Shown here: in pieces, positions 11,013-21,358 of the stretch
Position numbering within the stretch: the first letter of the stretch is position 1
How the letters are laid out: every line of letters starts with the position of its first letter
From: Rhododendron vialii
Taxonomy: Eukaryota > Streptophyta > Magnoliopsida > Ericales > Ericaceae
DNA: 64,000 nt
Direction: 5' to 3'
NCBI RefSeq assembly: GCF_030253575.1
Contig: NC_080565.1
Location: 7,474,001-7,538,000 of the forward strand
Made by a program: the position numbers and the translations under genes
Notes under the pieces: model-generated
What the model was told of the DNA's origin: nothing
The model's database searches: none
What the model saw: the letters and a program-made list of their open reading frames with translations, nothing else

Positions 11013-11632
11013 AATTTTCTCGTCAAGTCGACCACAACACTATGCATATGTCAAACTTTGACTTTATACATGTACTATTTTAGTTAGTAGACGAGTGTAC
11101 CCCGTTTCGCTTTTTGGAATAAGTATTTAAAAAATAAAAATTTATTTTCAAGCTTAAAAATAATATAATCACAAAAATAAATTTTTGTGCAGAGTTTGAT
11201 AGGTCTTATCGAAATCTATCAAACAAAATCTATATTACATATTTTTTAATTTCAGTAAGTCTACTATTTTTAAACTTAAAAATTATAAATAATTACTTAG
11301 TATTTTTTAATTTCTCCTATGTATTGATATCTTAACCAAATTAAGCATTTGACTCAATCAATTGGGTTCGGCTAAATGAATTTTTTCATCCATTCTGTAT
11401 TATTTGGCCTTGAAATATTAGAATAAATGTTTAAGAGGAAAAATGATTTACAAAAGATAGTTTATACCATTTTTACTCGCTAAATTAGGATTATGAACTC
11501 CAATAATGGATGTGTTAGTTTGAAATGAAAATATCCCTAAAAAACAAAAAAAAAAGGGGTCTATGTTTTGCATCAGAGCACAGGTTGTAGGGTTTTGCCG
11601 TTTCGAATTGGTTAATATATCAATTCACAGGA

Positions 11633-11858
11633 GAAATTTTGGGTGCCGAGCCAGTACCACGTGACGGAACCTGCCCGCGATTTTAACCTTCCAAATGTGT
11701 TTTGGATGGTTCAAATTTATTCTCTCTCTCCCCTCACGACATCACTCTCTCTCCTCTTTTTTCATTTATAAAATCTGGACCTTCTAAAATACGTTCGAAC
11801 AACTAAGATCACCGACGGATACAACGTGTGGTACCAGCTCGGCACCCAAAAACTTTTC
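11633..11858. mobile_element. MITE with GGGTGCCGAGC terminal inverted repeats
   Basis: The left end TTTTGGGTGCCGAGCCAGTA and inverted right end TTTTTGGGTGCCGAGCTGGT match over about 30 bp, including GTACCACGTG/GTACCACACG. The interior is CT-rich. A related half-element, with phrases ACCGTTCAAAATACGTT and CACCACGTGGCCGGTGCC, lies near 48405-48475. Confidence 0.85.
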
Positions 11859-12247
11859 AATCCACATAGAATCAACATTGTGTGTCAACAGAGAGATTCT
11901 CTGGCAAGACTTCCACTTGCCAAACTTGAGTCCCAAGTTGAACATACGTCTCCGCATCCACCTTTTTTTGATCTTCCGTTTCTAGCGCGCCTCTACATTG
12001 AGAGCTGCTTTTCCCACCCCTACACCGCCACCACACGGTCCACACCCACCCACCCCCCCTCTTGTCAAAGGAGACCAAATTGCCCCCAACTCCCACCCTT
12101 TTAACTAATTTTTTTAATTCCTTAATTCTATTATCTTATTTATTTAATTCATTTATTTATTTAGTTATTTAATTTTAATTTGGTTAACTCAAATAATATT
12201 TTCAACTAAAATATGTTTTTTACATTTAAATTTGATTTTATATTTTT

Positions 12248-12578
12248 AAGGCTCCATTCTTTTGAACTTAACTTAAATTTGAAAACTTTGTCCTTATTTG
12301 AATTTTTTTCGCATTTGTTAGTTTTGCATTATTGATTCGTCTCAACGAAAAGAATTGAAGAAATATATTTTTTACTTTTACCCAAGTATTTTGAGAAATA
12401 AACACTTTTTAGCATAATACTTGGGTAAAAGTAAAAAAAAAATTACTTTTCCAATTCTTCTCGTCGAAACGAATCAATAACCCACAAAAGTTTGGCTCAA
12501 AACTAACAAATGCAAAAAAAAAAATTCAAATAAGGACAATTTTCAAATTTAAGTTAAGTTCAAGAGAATGGGGCCTAA
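12248..12578. mobile_element. Foldback MITE, about 330 bp
   Basis: The ends AAGGCTCCATTCTTTTGAAC and, inverted, TTAGGCCCCATTCTCTTGAA extend into arms that pair almost to the centre (ACCCAAGTATT near 12386, its inverse near 12416). A diverged relative lies at 45410-45730. Confidence 0.88.
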
Positions 12579-12699
12579 GAACTTTATATTATTTTAATTT
12601 GTCTTAACAATGAATAATAAATAAAAAAATATACACCGTTTATCTATGAAAATTAGAACATTTATGGTTCAAACGGAATAAATATATCGTTTATATATT

Positions 12700-13425
12700 T
12701 CTCCAATTTTTAATTCAATTGAACCGCTACGAAGATCTTACTTTTTTTATCATCTAATCCTAAATGGTCGTAATAAATTTTTTGCTCTAAGCCTTTCAAC
12801 GAGCACCATAAAATTCCTTATTTAGTTTCAGGACTCTCTAAGGGTGCTCATTGAAAGGCCTTAGAGCCAAAAATTCATTATGACCATTTAAGATAAAATG
12901 AATAGAAAAATAACCTTTGCACCGGTTCAAACAGATTGAAAATTGAAACACTTAATTTCTTAACTATATTTTTAATATATAAACTATGTAAAAAAAAATA
13001 AGTGTTCCAATTTTTAATTGGTTTGAACCGGTGTGAAGATCTTATTTTTCTTATCATTTCATCATAAATGGTTATAATGAATTTTTGACTCTAAGGCATT
13101 TCAATGAGCACCTCCAGAAAGACTTGAAACTAAATAAGAAATCTTAGGATACTCGTTGAAAAGCCTTAAAGCAAAAAATTCATTATGACCATCGAAGATA
13201 AAATGATTAAAAAAAATAAGATTTTTACACCGATTCAACCGGATTGAAAATTGAAACACTTAAATAATATTAAATAAATAAAAGAGAAAAACGATATAAA
13301 AATTATTAAGTAAATAAAAGAGAAATAAGAGAAAATGGGATTGGGGTATTTCGGGTTGCGGGAGTATTTTCGAAAGAGAGAGGTGGGATCGGGGGTGTAT
13401 CAGGAGGGGCAAAAAGCAATTTCCC
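12700..13425. mobile_element. Foldback element with two tandem palindromic modules
   Basis: Two roughly 270-bp palindromes lie end to end (12700-12965 and 12985-13262). Each carries, in both orientations, the phrases GGTTTGAACCGG, TCCTAAATGGTCATAATGAA, GGCTCTAAGGCCTTTCAA and a loop related to ACTAAATAA. The segment 13263-13425 is an outer arm ending GGGGGTGTATCAGGAGGGGC, matching the inverted ends near 48907 and 49880. The left outer arm was not found. The element ends about 100 bp before the KIB start codon. Confidence 0.75.
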
Positions 13426-13480
13426 TTCTGCATTCCTGATTCATTTAGAATTCCCAAAAAACAGTGACTCCTGTAAAGAT

Positions 13481-13488
13481 TATAAATC
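13481..13488 (+). promoter_or_regulatory. TATA box, KIB-type gene
   Basis: TATAAATC lies 44 bp before the ATG at 13532 and less than 60 bp after the end of the upstream transposon. Position and sequence suit a core promoter with a very short leader; the transcription start is not known. Confidence 0.5.
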
Positions 13489-13531
13489 ATGCAAACCCTA
13501 TTCTCGTCTCTCTTGTCACAGAGAAACACCA

Positions 13532-14785
13532 ATGGCTCCCCTCAAAGCAAAGAATCAAACCCACAATTCTCGTGTCTCGCCGTACCCATCTTCCACCCTC
13601 CAATCACCACTCCAGAAAACCCCATTCTTGATTCTACTTCCCAGCCAAGAAGAAACCCATGAGGAACACTCTGTTTTCTTCCTCAATCTCGATGCCAAAA
13701 GAGTCCACCGGACCAAGAACGCTCTCAACCGGCAGCTATGCCGCAGCCGCTTCATCGGGTCGTCTCACGGGTGGCTACTTCTGCTGGACGAATGCGCGGA
13801 CCCGTACCTTTTCGAACCCTTCTCGTGCCGCCGGGTTTCGCTCCTTCCGAAGGAAACCTTTCCCCACATCATCGGCGTGTCCGGATCCCCCGAGCACGGT
13901 TTCGACGTGGAATACGTTCACGGCGCACGGCAATCGCATGTGCAACGTTCGGTCACCGCGAAAGAACTGCAAGAGTGCTTGGTGCTCAAGGCCATTCTGT
14001 CGTCTGACCCTTCACACGGCAATGGCGAGGACTATTTGGTCATGGCGATTTACGGGTGCGACGCGAAAGTTGCCATGTGTAAACACGGAGACAGCGCCTG
14101 GAACGATCTTAATGGGCAAAACCGGCCTTACTGCGACATCATATGCCACAAGAATCGGCTCTTCGCACTGTCCGAGACCGGCTCAGTCGAATCGTGGGAT
14201 TTCGGCGGTCCTCTCCTTGTCAAAACAATGAACTTCCATCCCTTGTATATCTGTTCCAAGAGAGTGGCGGAAACTACTTGTGCGTACCACGACAGGGAGC
14301 GTTTTTCGAGCCGGTGTTACTTAGCCGAATCGCGCGGAAATCTACTGCTTGTCGAGAGGCACGTTGGCGAGTTTGTTGGCGATAACGGTGAGGCCGTTCG
14401 CGAGGCCGATCTTTTGAGTGACGAGTGCAGCCACCCTTTGGTTTACCCGTACAAGACTCTCGAGTTCACGGTCTACAGGCTCAATTTCATGCAGCAGAAA
14501 CTGGAAGAGGTCGAATCTCTGGGCGATAATGCGCTATTTTTGGGCGGAAACCACTCGATGTCCCTGCCTGCCGCGGGCACTGCTCAACATCCATCGCGCT
14601 GTAAGAAGAATTCGATTTACTTTACCGACGATTATTGGGAGAGAATGGAGGAGGATTACTCGTATGGAGGCCATGACGTGGGAGTTTTTAGCTTGGGTGA
14701 TAGAAGTGTTAAGCCACTGAAGCATCTTGATATGCTGCACAGAACTGATCCACCACCCATTTGGCTTGTTCCCAACAACATGTGA
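13532..14785 (+). CDS. KIB1-4 beta-propeller (DUF295) domain protein, 417 aa
   Basis: This is an intronless gene for a plant DUF295 protein. The family signature is near the C-terminus: LFLGGNHSMSLPA, then CKKNSIYFTDDYW, then DVGVFSLGDRSVKPL, the last strands of the predicted propeller. Upstream is the middle region with SSHGWLLLLDE and SESGSVESWDF-like strands. Many relatives have an N-terminal F-box that joins SCF ubiquitin ligases; here no F-box (LPxDLLxxI) is visible. The first 30 residues are polar and could be disordered. The ATG has a favourable context (CCAATGG) and follows a TATA-like box. Codon third positions are GC-richer than the surroundings. A truncated, frameshifted duplicate is at 1416-1795. 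Whether the protein still acts in ubiquitination is unclear. Confidence 0.85.
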   Translation: MAPLKAKNQTHNSRVSPYPSSTLQSPLQKTPFLILLPSQEETHEEHSVFFLNLDAKRVHRTKNALNRQLCRSRFIGSSHGWLLLLDECADPYLFEPFSCRRVSLLPKETFPHIIGVSGSPEHGFDVEYVHGARQSHVQRSVTAKELQECLVLKAILSSDPSHGNGEDYLVMAIYGCDAKVAMCKHGDSAWNDLNGQNRPYCDIICHKNRLFALSETGSVESWDFGGPLLVKTMNFHPLYICSKRVAETTCAYHDRERFSSRCYLAESRGNLLLVERHVGEFVGDNGEAVREADLLSDECSHPLVYPYKTLEFTVYRLNFMQQKLEEVESLGDNALFLGGNHSMSLPAAGTAQHPSRCKKNSIYFTDDYWERMEEDYSYGGHDVGVFSLGDRSVKPLKHLDMLHRTDPPPIWLVPNNM

Positions 14786-15410
14786 CAGCTGATGCTGCAC
14801 TTGTCTGTTGATTTATCAAATGTAAAATACATTATTATAGCCAGATAGTCAATTTGTCTGGTTTTTTATTATATCAGTGGAATTGAATTCATTCAAAGGG
14901 GAAGGACTTCTTATCCTGGTAACATGGGATCCATTGATAAGGGTAATAAGCCCGTGGTTATATACTGCATGGATGTGTGAACTAGTTTTGTACTTCAACC
15001 AAGAACCTATGACGCAGGTGTTCGAGTCAAGTTACGTATGCCTCGAGAACCAAGAACCATGTTAATATTGGGCAAATTGGATTCAATCACTTGTAGAAAA
15101 AGACTTTTTCACTCTTGCATTCTCAAGCATTGGGTCTATTTATCATGTGGTAAGTGGTAACTGATGATGCAGAACAACCTCTAATTAAAATCTGAATTCA
15201 AGTTTCTTTTGTAAGCTGTTTTAGATGATGAAATTCAGGGTTGTATATATTCTTCACAAATCTATGATTCAAACGCAACCTTAGTGTATTAAGCTTGTCT
15301 AAAACATTACTCCTACAAGATTTCTGTCTGTTATCTAAAGCCCAAACGATTCCCAGTATCATTTTCATTAGATGTATCTATGTATATGCATCTCCTACAC
15401 TTTAGTAGTT

Positions 15411-15541
15411 CTTGGAACGAGTCCCGTCTCTCTTGGGACGCTGTAAGAACTCATTAACATTTTCTCCTTTTTGGGAATGATTTTGCCACTCTCCTTTTCG
15501 GGAGTGCCGTTAGAGAAAAGGAGAGTGGCAAAATCACTCTC
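15411..15541. repeat. Hairpin insertion in spacer, copies B and C only
   Basis: Copy A joins AGTAGTT directly to the T-run here. The extra segment contains the inverted repeat GATTTTGCCACTCTCC ... GGAGAGTGGCAAAATC (15477-15536) and a short hairpin GTCCCGTCTCTCTTGGGAC. The ends resemble the 'cactcccc' MITEs at 55355 and 61418. Confidence 0.65.
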
Positions 15542-16526
15542 CTTTTTTTTAGTGTTTCTTTTTCATTCTTTTTTGGCTACATCCCCTAATGTTTGATGGC
15601 ACCAGTTGACTTTGTTTCCTACTCCATTTATCCCTAGTCAATGCTCAAGGACTTACAGGCTTTGGCATCCCCTATCTGAACTTTCCTTCTATTATAAAAG
15701 TTTAGTTTTTAGTGGATTATAATTTAAATTTTGGTAAAACAAAAAAAAAATTTACTTTGTTGAATTCATCTCGACAAGAACAAATCAAAAAAGACAGTAA
15801 CATAGTAGTATTGACCAACTTAAAAAAGAAACTTCAGAAAAACGAAAGTAGTATTGTCCAAAGTAGCTACAGATTATACTTGCCCAATTTTCCTCCATTC
15901 TATAAGGTGGATGGAATTGTAGAGCATTTTGGTTTTTCTAAGGCTATTTGGCAGCATGTTACAAAGCTGTCTTTGATCTCTAGTTTCCCCTCTGCCCTGC
16001 CTCAATTTGGTTGCTTGGTTTTGTAACAAGTTCAAAGTGGAATTCAGATTGTGTAGGTTAAGAAAGCTTGCTTTGGACTGCAGTAGTAGGAAAGTCAACT
16101 TGATTTGGCAAGAAGGAAACACTTACTGTAGTGTTTGAAGGGGTTGCTAGACCTTTTTTTTCCATTTTCTTTTTTTTATAATTGGATGTCTGAATTAGCT
16201 TGCTAGACCTTATCCATTGGTGATAGATTGATCAAGTTTTGAGTTCTTGCTATGCTCTTATTGCATTCCTAGTGACCACATTTTCGAAGTGTAAGGATCT
16301 TGTTTGTTCGGCAATCGACGGCTTGATATTTAAGAGCCGAGATGAAATCTGAAACATTGATTGTCGAACAGACAGCTCGAATGCCACACTACACCTTGTA
16401 GTGCACTCCCAGCATTACCAGCCCCTTTGGCTACCTAGGTGAGAAAAGAAAATAAAGGAGTGCAGTTCTTAGCCATTTTATTTGGATGGACAAAATAAAA
16501 GAGAATGGCTTCGTCGATTAAAAAAA

Positions 16527-17053
16527 GGGTAAACTATAGTTAACCCCCTCTAACTAAGCATCGCGTGCACTTTGCCCCCTCTAACTTTTTTTTTGGCACT
16601 CAACCCCCTCTAACTAACTAAAAATCAAACGGTCATAACTTCAAACGGTCATAACTTCTTCATCCAAAATCGAAAACATGCAAATTATATATCGATTTCG
16701 AGGTCTTGAAGTCAGCTTTCGAATGACACCAAAATCACATCACGATTCAAAGCACAGAGAAAGTTATGATCAAAAGAGTAAGGGCTGGTAGATAGAAAGA
16801 CCGTTTTGATCATAACTTTCTGTGTGTTTTGAATCGTGATGTGATTTTTGTGTCATTGGAAAGCTGACTTCAAGACTCAAAAACGATATATAATTTGCAT
16901 GTTTTCGATTTCGGACGAAGAAGTTATGACCGTTTGAAGTTATGACCGTTTGAATTTCAGTTAGTTAGAGAGAGTTGAGTGTCAAAAAAAAAAAGTTAAA
17001 GGGCGCAAAGTGCACGTGAGGCTTAGTTAGAGGGGGTTAACTATAGTTTACCC
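16527..17053. mobile_element. 527-bp perfect-ended palindromic element (MULE-like)
   Basis: The left end GGGTAAACTATAGTTAACCC is exactly inverted at the right end, and the arms pair across nearly the whole length (for example CGGTCATAACTTC, CATGCAAATTATATATCG and TCACATCACGATTCAAA against their inverses). The flanking 9-mers TTAAAAAAA (left) and TTAAACAAG (right) agree at 7 of 9 bases, suggesting a 9-bp target-site duplication as in Mutator-like elements. Copy B has the empty site near 4050. There is no reading frame. Confidence 0.9.
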
Positions 17054-17153
17054 TTAAACAAGAAAAAGAAAAGGAGAATGGTTTCTCATCCTTTCACACC
17101 AATTTTATTTGGCTAAACAATGCGCGAGAAAAGAAAAGAGAGTGGTCATAGTA

Positions 17154-17380
17154 GGTGGTGTTCCACTTTTGAAAAAAGTTTTTTTTTTTTAAACGAAGGT
17201 AATTTCAAACTCAAATATAATAAAATTGAAAAATATTTTTTCAATTTTTTTTCACCGTTTAAAAAATCTTAATGAGATCTATCAAACAGGATCCATATTG
17301 GTAGAAAAATTATTTACGTAAACACATAATTTTTGAGCTTGAAATTTTTTTTTTTTTTTAAGAAACCCGAACGCCCCCTG
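17154..17380. mobile_element. 227-bp MITE of the GGCCCCGTT family
   Basis: Copy B reads GTCATAGTA|AATATTTTTAC with nothing between (near 4150), which defines both borders of this insertion. The interior (RATCTTAATGAGATCTATCAAA, GGATCCATATTGGTAGAAAA, TTGAGCTTGAAATT) matches the elements at 25910-26137 and 41700-41942. The ends are more degenerate than in those two. Confidence 0.85.
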
Positions 17381-17529
17381 AATATTTTTACTATTATAAC
17401 CTCTCCCAGTCTTCCTTCTCTCTAAAATACTTTGTTGATCCGTTACGAATCTCATTGCAACACAGTGAGATTCACTGGAATAGGTGCTCTGTTATATCTC
17501 GATAATGCATTTTGGATCCTCGTTGATTT

Positions 17530-19431
17530 TTGATGAGCACCCACTTCTCTACACGCAAAACACTTGCATCGTGCACCCATTTCACCACACGTTCCTACAC
17601 CTCTTCTTCCCCTGTTCTCGACACATCTCTCTCTCTCCTCCACCTCTCCATATCCCGCCACTCTCTCTCTCTCACCAAACAATCCCACGCCCGCCTCCAC
17701 CGCCTCGGCCTCGACCAACACCCCGTCGTTGCAACCAAACTCATCTCCGCGTACTCTCTGTGTCAAAACCCTGTCGACGCGCGACTCATTTTCGACTCGT
17801 TTCGATACAAGAACGTGTACATATGGAACACAATGGTTAATGGGTACGCGAAGAATTACTTGTTCGATGAAAGTTTTGACCTGTTCAGTCAAATGTGTTT
17901 AAGTGAGGATTTTTCGCCTGATGGTTTCACGCTTTCGACTCTTTCGAAAGCGTGTGGTGATATAGGGGACTTGCGTGCAGGGGCAGCCATTCATGGCAAG
18001 TGTATACGTATTGGGTTTTTAACGGATATAGTAGTTGGTAATTCTATAGTGTATGTGTATTGTAAATGTGGGAAGTTTATCGACTCGCGCAAGGTGTTCG
18101 ATGAAATGCCGCAGAGGAATGTCTCTTCTTGGAATTCCCTGATAGCAGGTTTAGTGAATTCCAGGGAGGTTAATGTTGATAGTTGCGTATGGGAATTTGT
18201 TAGAAGTATGCGAATTGATGGGTTGGAACCCGATGCGTTTACTGTTTCTAGTCTGCTTCCTTTGTGTGGGGGAGATGCTGAGAGATGGAGTTATGGAAAA
18301 GAGCTTCATTGTTACATTGTGAAGAATGAATTGAATGTGGGTTTGGGTTCTGATGTTCATTTGGGATGTTGCTTGATTGACATGTATTCTAGAAGTAATA
18401 AAGTCAATGTGGCTAGGCGGCTTTTTGACCGCATGGAGTCTAGAAACGTTTTTGTGTGGACAGCGTTGATAAATGGTTATGTACAGAATGGAGCATCAGA
18501 TGAAGCAATGGTTTTGTTCCGCGAAATGCAAGTGAAACAAGGAGTAGAACCAAACAAGGTCTCTCTTGTAAGCGTTCTCCCTGCTTGCAGCTCAGTTGCT
18601 GGCTTTACGGCTGGGAAACAGATCCATGGATTCACCATGAGAAAGGAATTGAATTTTGAAACTTCTTTATGCAATGCTCTCATTGATATGTATTCCAAGT
18701 GTGGGAGCTTGAATTTGGCAAGGAGAGTCTTCAATGATCATTCTTTTGTTAAAGATGCAATATCTTGGAGTACGATGATCTCTGGATACGGATTGCATGG
18801 GAATGGTCGAGAAGCCATTTGTTTGTTTGAGGACATGCTTCAGCTTGGGATTAAACCAGACATGATTACGATAGTTGGGGTGCTTTCTGCTTGTGGTAGG
18901 TCAGGATTGGTTAATGAAGGTCTTACTATTTATAACTCTGTTGTAAACGACTATGGGATTAAACCAACGCTCGAGATATGTGCTTGCATGGTTAATATGT
19001 TGGGTCGATCAGGCCAGCTGAAGCAAGCATTGGAATTCATCAAAACAATGCCAGTGGAGCCCGGTCCTAGTGTCTGGGGAGCTCTTCTTAGTGCATCTCT
19101 ACTTCATGGGAATTCTGAGATGCAAGATTTGGCTCATAACTTCCTTATTCATATAGAACCTGAGAACCCCTCTAATTTTGTCTCAATTTCAAACTTATAT
19201 GCTTCTTCCCAGAAGTGGGACATTGTGGCGGAAGTGAGATCAGCGATGAAAGAAAAACGACTTAGGAAGTTGCCTGGTTGCAGTTGGATAACCCTTAATA
19301 GCAAAACTCACAGTTTCTACGTTGCTGACAAAGCCCATTCTTGCTCTGATATGATTTATGAAATGCTGGAGGAACTCCTTTTAGTGATGAAGGGAGATTT
19401 CGATTATCCTGATACGGAATATTTGACGTAG
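17530..19431 (+). CDS. Pentatricopeptide repeat protein, PLS class E/E+ type, 633 aa
   Basis: This intronless, intact gene encodes an organelle RNA-binding PPR protein. Residues 1 to about 50 are rich in Ser, Thr, Arg and His with almost no acidic residues, as in a mitochondrial or plastid targeting sequence. PPR motifs of P, L and S types run from about residue 60 to 540 (for example NVYIWNTMVNGYAKN, NVFVWTALINGYVQNGA and DAISWSTMISGYGLHG). The C-terminus has an E domain with LPGCSWI followed by an E+-like stretch (HSFYVADKAHS). There is no DYW deaminase domain. E/E+ proteins usually specify sites for C-to-U editing and recruit a deaminase in trans; the target RNA cannot be read here. The start at 17530 was chosen because the in-frame MM begins the targeting-like region. 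The frameshifted duplicate is at 4300-6178. Confidence 0.92.
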   Translation: MMSTHFSTRKTLASCTHFTTRSYTSSSPVLDTSLSLLHLSISRHSLSLTKQSHARLHRLGLDQHPVVATKLISAYSLCQNPVDARLIFDSFRYKNVYIWNTMVNGYAKNYLFDESFDLFSQMCLSEDFSPDGFTLSTLSKACGDIGDLRAGAAIHGKCIRIGFLTDIVVGNSIVYVYCKCGKFIDSRKVFDEMPQRNVSSWNSLIAGLVNSREVNVDSCVWEFVRSMRIDGLEPDAFTVSSLLPLCGGDAERWSYGKELHCYIVKNELNVGLGSDVHLGCCLIDMYSRSNKVNVARRLFDRMESRNVFVWTALINGYVQNGASDEAMVLFREMQVKQGVEPNKVSLVSVLPACSSVAGFTAGKQIHGFTMRKELNFETSLCNALIDMYSKCGSLNLARRVFNDHSFVKDAISWSTMISGYGLHGNGREAICLFEDMLQLGIKPDMITIVGVLSACGRSGLVNEGLTIYNSVVNDYGIKPTLEICACMVNMLGRSGQLKQALEFIKTMPVEPGPSVWGALLSASLLHGNSEMQDLAHNFLIHIEPENPSNFVSISNLYASSQKWDIVAEVRSAMKEKRLRKLPGCSWITLNSKTHSFYVADKAHSCSDMIYEMLEELLLVMKGDFDYPDTEYLT

Positions 19432-19757
19432 ATGTTACAGGGATAAACAGGCTATTTGGCACAATCAGGAACAGTGAACCCTTATGTGCCTATTCCCAAG
19501 TTCTCAAACAGTTAAATTATCGAAATATAATTTGCGTCTAACCGCATATTATCTTCCAATGGATGTTGTCTCGCTGGCTTCTCAATGAATTAGAAACAAC
19601 AGATTTAGGATTGCTTCCATGTTACTTTGTTGAGATGATTTTACCAATTATTGGGACTGCAACTAGTAGCATTTTTTTTTTTTTTTTTATCAAAATTAGG
19701 AATGAACCAGTATCTGCTCAATTTTGATCAAATTTCTTGACAAAAAACTATTTGCAT

Positions 19758-20356
19758 TAAGGCTCCATTTGTTTGGACATAATTTCCAGTGTTTGGTTGT
19801 TGAAAATCCCATAAAATTATTTTTTTTGGAAAATCTTTTATGCCTTCGGCAGTAGAACAACTTACCTTCGAAAAACCAGTAAGTTATTTTCCAATATGTT
19901 GGACGGGTTGTGCAACGAATGATTTTCTCATTCCCTCATGGCCGTGTGAATGCAATTGCAAAATAGGATGCTCTCTCTATATATATCCGCGTGGACTCTG
20001 CACACACAAAGCCTATGTAGAAATTTCCTTCACGTCTCTCCTAGACTTTCTCCAAACAAATACTCACTTTTTTGAAGGGAAGATCATCCCAAATATATTA
20101 AACAAGAACAAAATTACAACCACGACAACAAAACAAAATACAAGAAAAACCGCTCAGCATCTCTAGGAAGAGAGAGTTACTCAAACTTTGATACTACATT
20201 AGGCCAATTAGATGAGCTATTGGTTTGTAAGAATCAAAATTGGAATTCAACCAAACACCAAAAAACAATTGTAAAAGCTTTTGTTTCCTGTAAAATGTTT
20301 TCATGAATAATATTTTCAGTTATAAAATATTTTACACCCGACCAAACGTAGCCTAA
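19758..20356. mobile_element. Non-autonomous element with TTAGGCTNCGTTTG ends, about 600 bp
   Basis: The left end TAAGGCTCCATTTGTTTGG and inverted right end TTAGGCTACGTTTGGTCGGG match, followed inward on both sides by AAAATATTTT/TGTTTGGTTG phrases. The same end type bounds 54890-55297. The 108-codon frame inside (19840-20166) is low complexity and not credible as a gene. Confidence 0.65.
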
Positions 20357-21358
20357 ACAGTTTGTAGTGGACCAGTGGTATACAACCTTAGGCCGAGTAC
20401 TTGCAAATGCTTAGAGATTATTCGTTCTTTTGCAAAATGAGGAGGAGAATATCACAAAGTGTCATTCATTTGTTTCTCCCTCTTCTTGTTCGAAGTAATC
20501 AATTCAATTTCTCTTGAAATTCCAACAGTGCCGAAGCTACAGCTTCATCTTGACCAGTGAGCTGGTTGTTATTTAAGAAGTATATCATAGGCCGTTGGAT
20601 TGCCGATCCCAATTGATTGGAACATAAAACTCAGTTTGATTGGTTTGGTTATCATAGGCCATTGGATTGAGCAAGTCATGTTGACATGAAAGTAAGGTCT
20701 GCAGCTTTTGCACTTCTAGCGTGCAATGCTCTGTAGTGCAATCCGGTGCATCAATATGACAGGCCAAGACTTTCTTCTCAACTCCATAGAGTGGTTTAGG
20801 ATTAACAAGAAAATGTTTCAATTTTTCGCGAGATTAGGACATGGCATCGACCTGACAATGAGAGATTCTTCTAACATCCCTAACGTACTTAAGCAAATTA
20901 GCTTCTGGGACGCTAGACTTGCTCAAAACAATGCCGGGGATTGACTCTGTACACGTTCTAAATGGCATTTACATCCTGCTTGCACAGAAATCTGTATGTA
21001 GACAGCAGGAAAGTCATGCTTATGGAATGGAGGAATTTCAAGATATCGACTGTGAAAATCTGGTCCTGATGCATGTTAGAATTGCCAGACCATCCATTTG
21101 ACGAACTCCCGCAGCTCAAACTGAATGTTCATGAAAATTCTGTACTGCGTACAGCTCAAAAAAATTGCTGTATGTACATTTGGAGAATGCAACCCTTCAG
21201 GAGCAAAATAGTTGCACTTGGGTTAGAGGTCGAAAGGCATTCACAATGGCAATCAAATCTGCTTATTAAGGCAGTCAAAGAATTGCCATCTAAAAATAGA
21301 TAGAGCAGGAAAACTGATGTAAGCATCCCCATGGTTTGTTTAGATTGAAGTACATCTC
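20357..21358. other. Intergenic DNA, no gene supported
   Basis: About 20550-21300 looks more complex than the flanking transposons, and several short frames overlap (for example 20585-20821 minus and 21073-21303 plus), but none extends, has a recognisable motif or shows splice-linked continuation. It may hold the 3' untranslated region of the transporter gene that ends at 21359, or an old gene remnant. Confidence 0.4.

Larger units (their letters stand above)
14438..19418 (+). repeat. Segmental duplication copy C (KIB 3' end, spacer, intact PPR)
   Basis: This segment is collinear with copy B (1420-6186), about 13 kb away in direct orientation. Homology starts inside the KIB coding sequence and stops at GATACGGA, five codons before the PPR stop. 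It carries two insertions that copy B lacks (16527-17053 and 17154-17380) and lacks the solo LTR of copy B. Confidence 0.9.

Noticed and set aside
13659-14231. 190-codon frame overlapping the KIB-type gene
   Set aside because: It is a shifted frame within a GC-rich coding region; the 417-codon frame carries the family motifs.
20585-20821. Possible gene on the minus strand (78 codons)
   Set aside because: An upstream in-frame stop, a non-ATG opening and no recognisable motif or linked exon.
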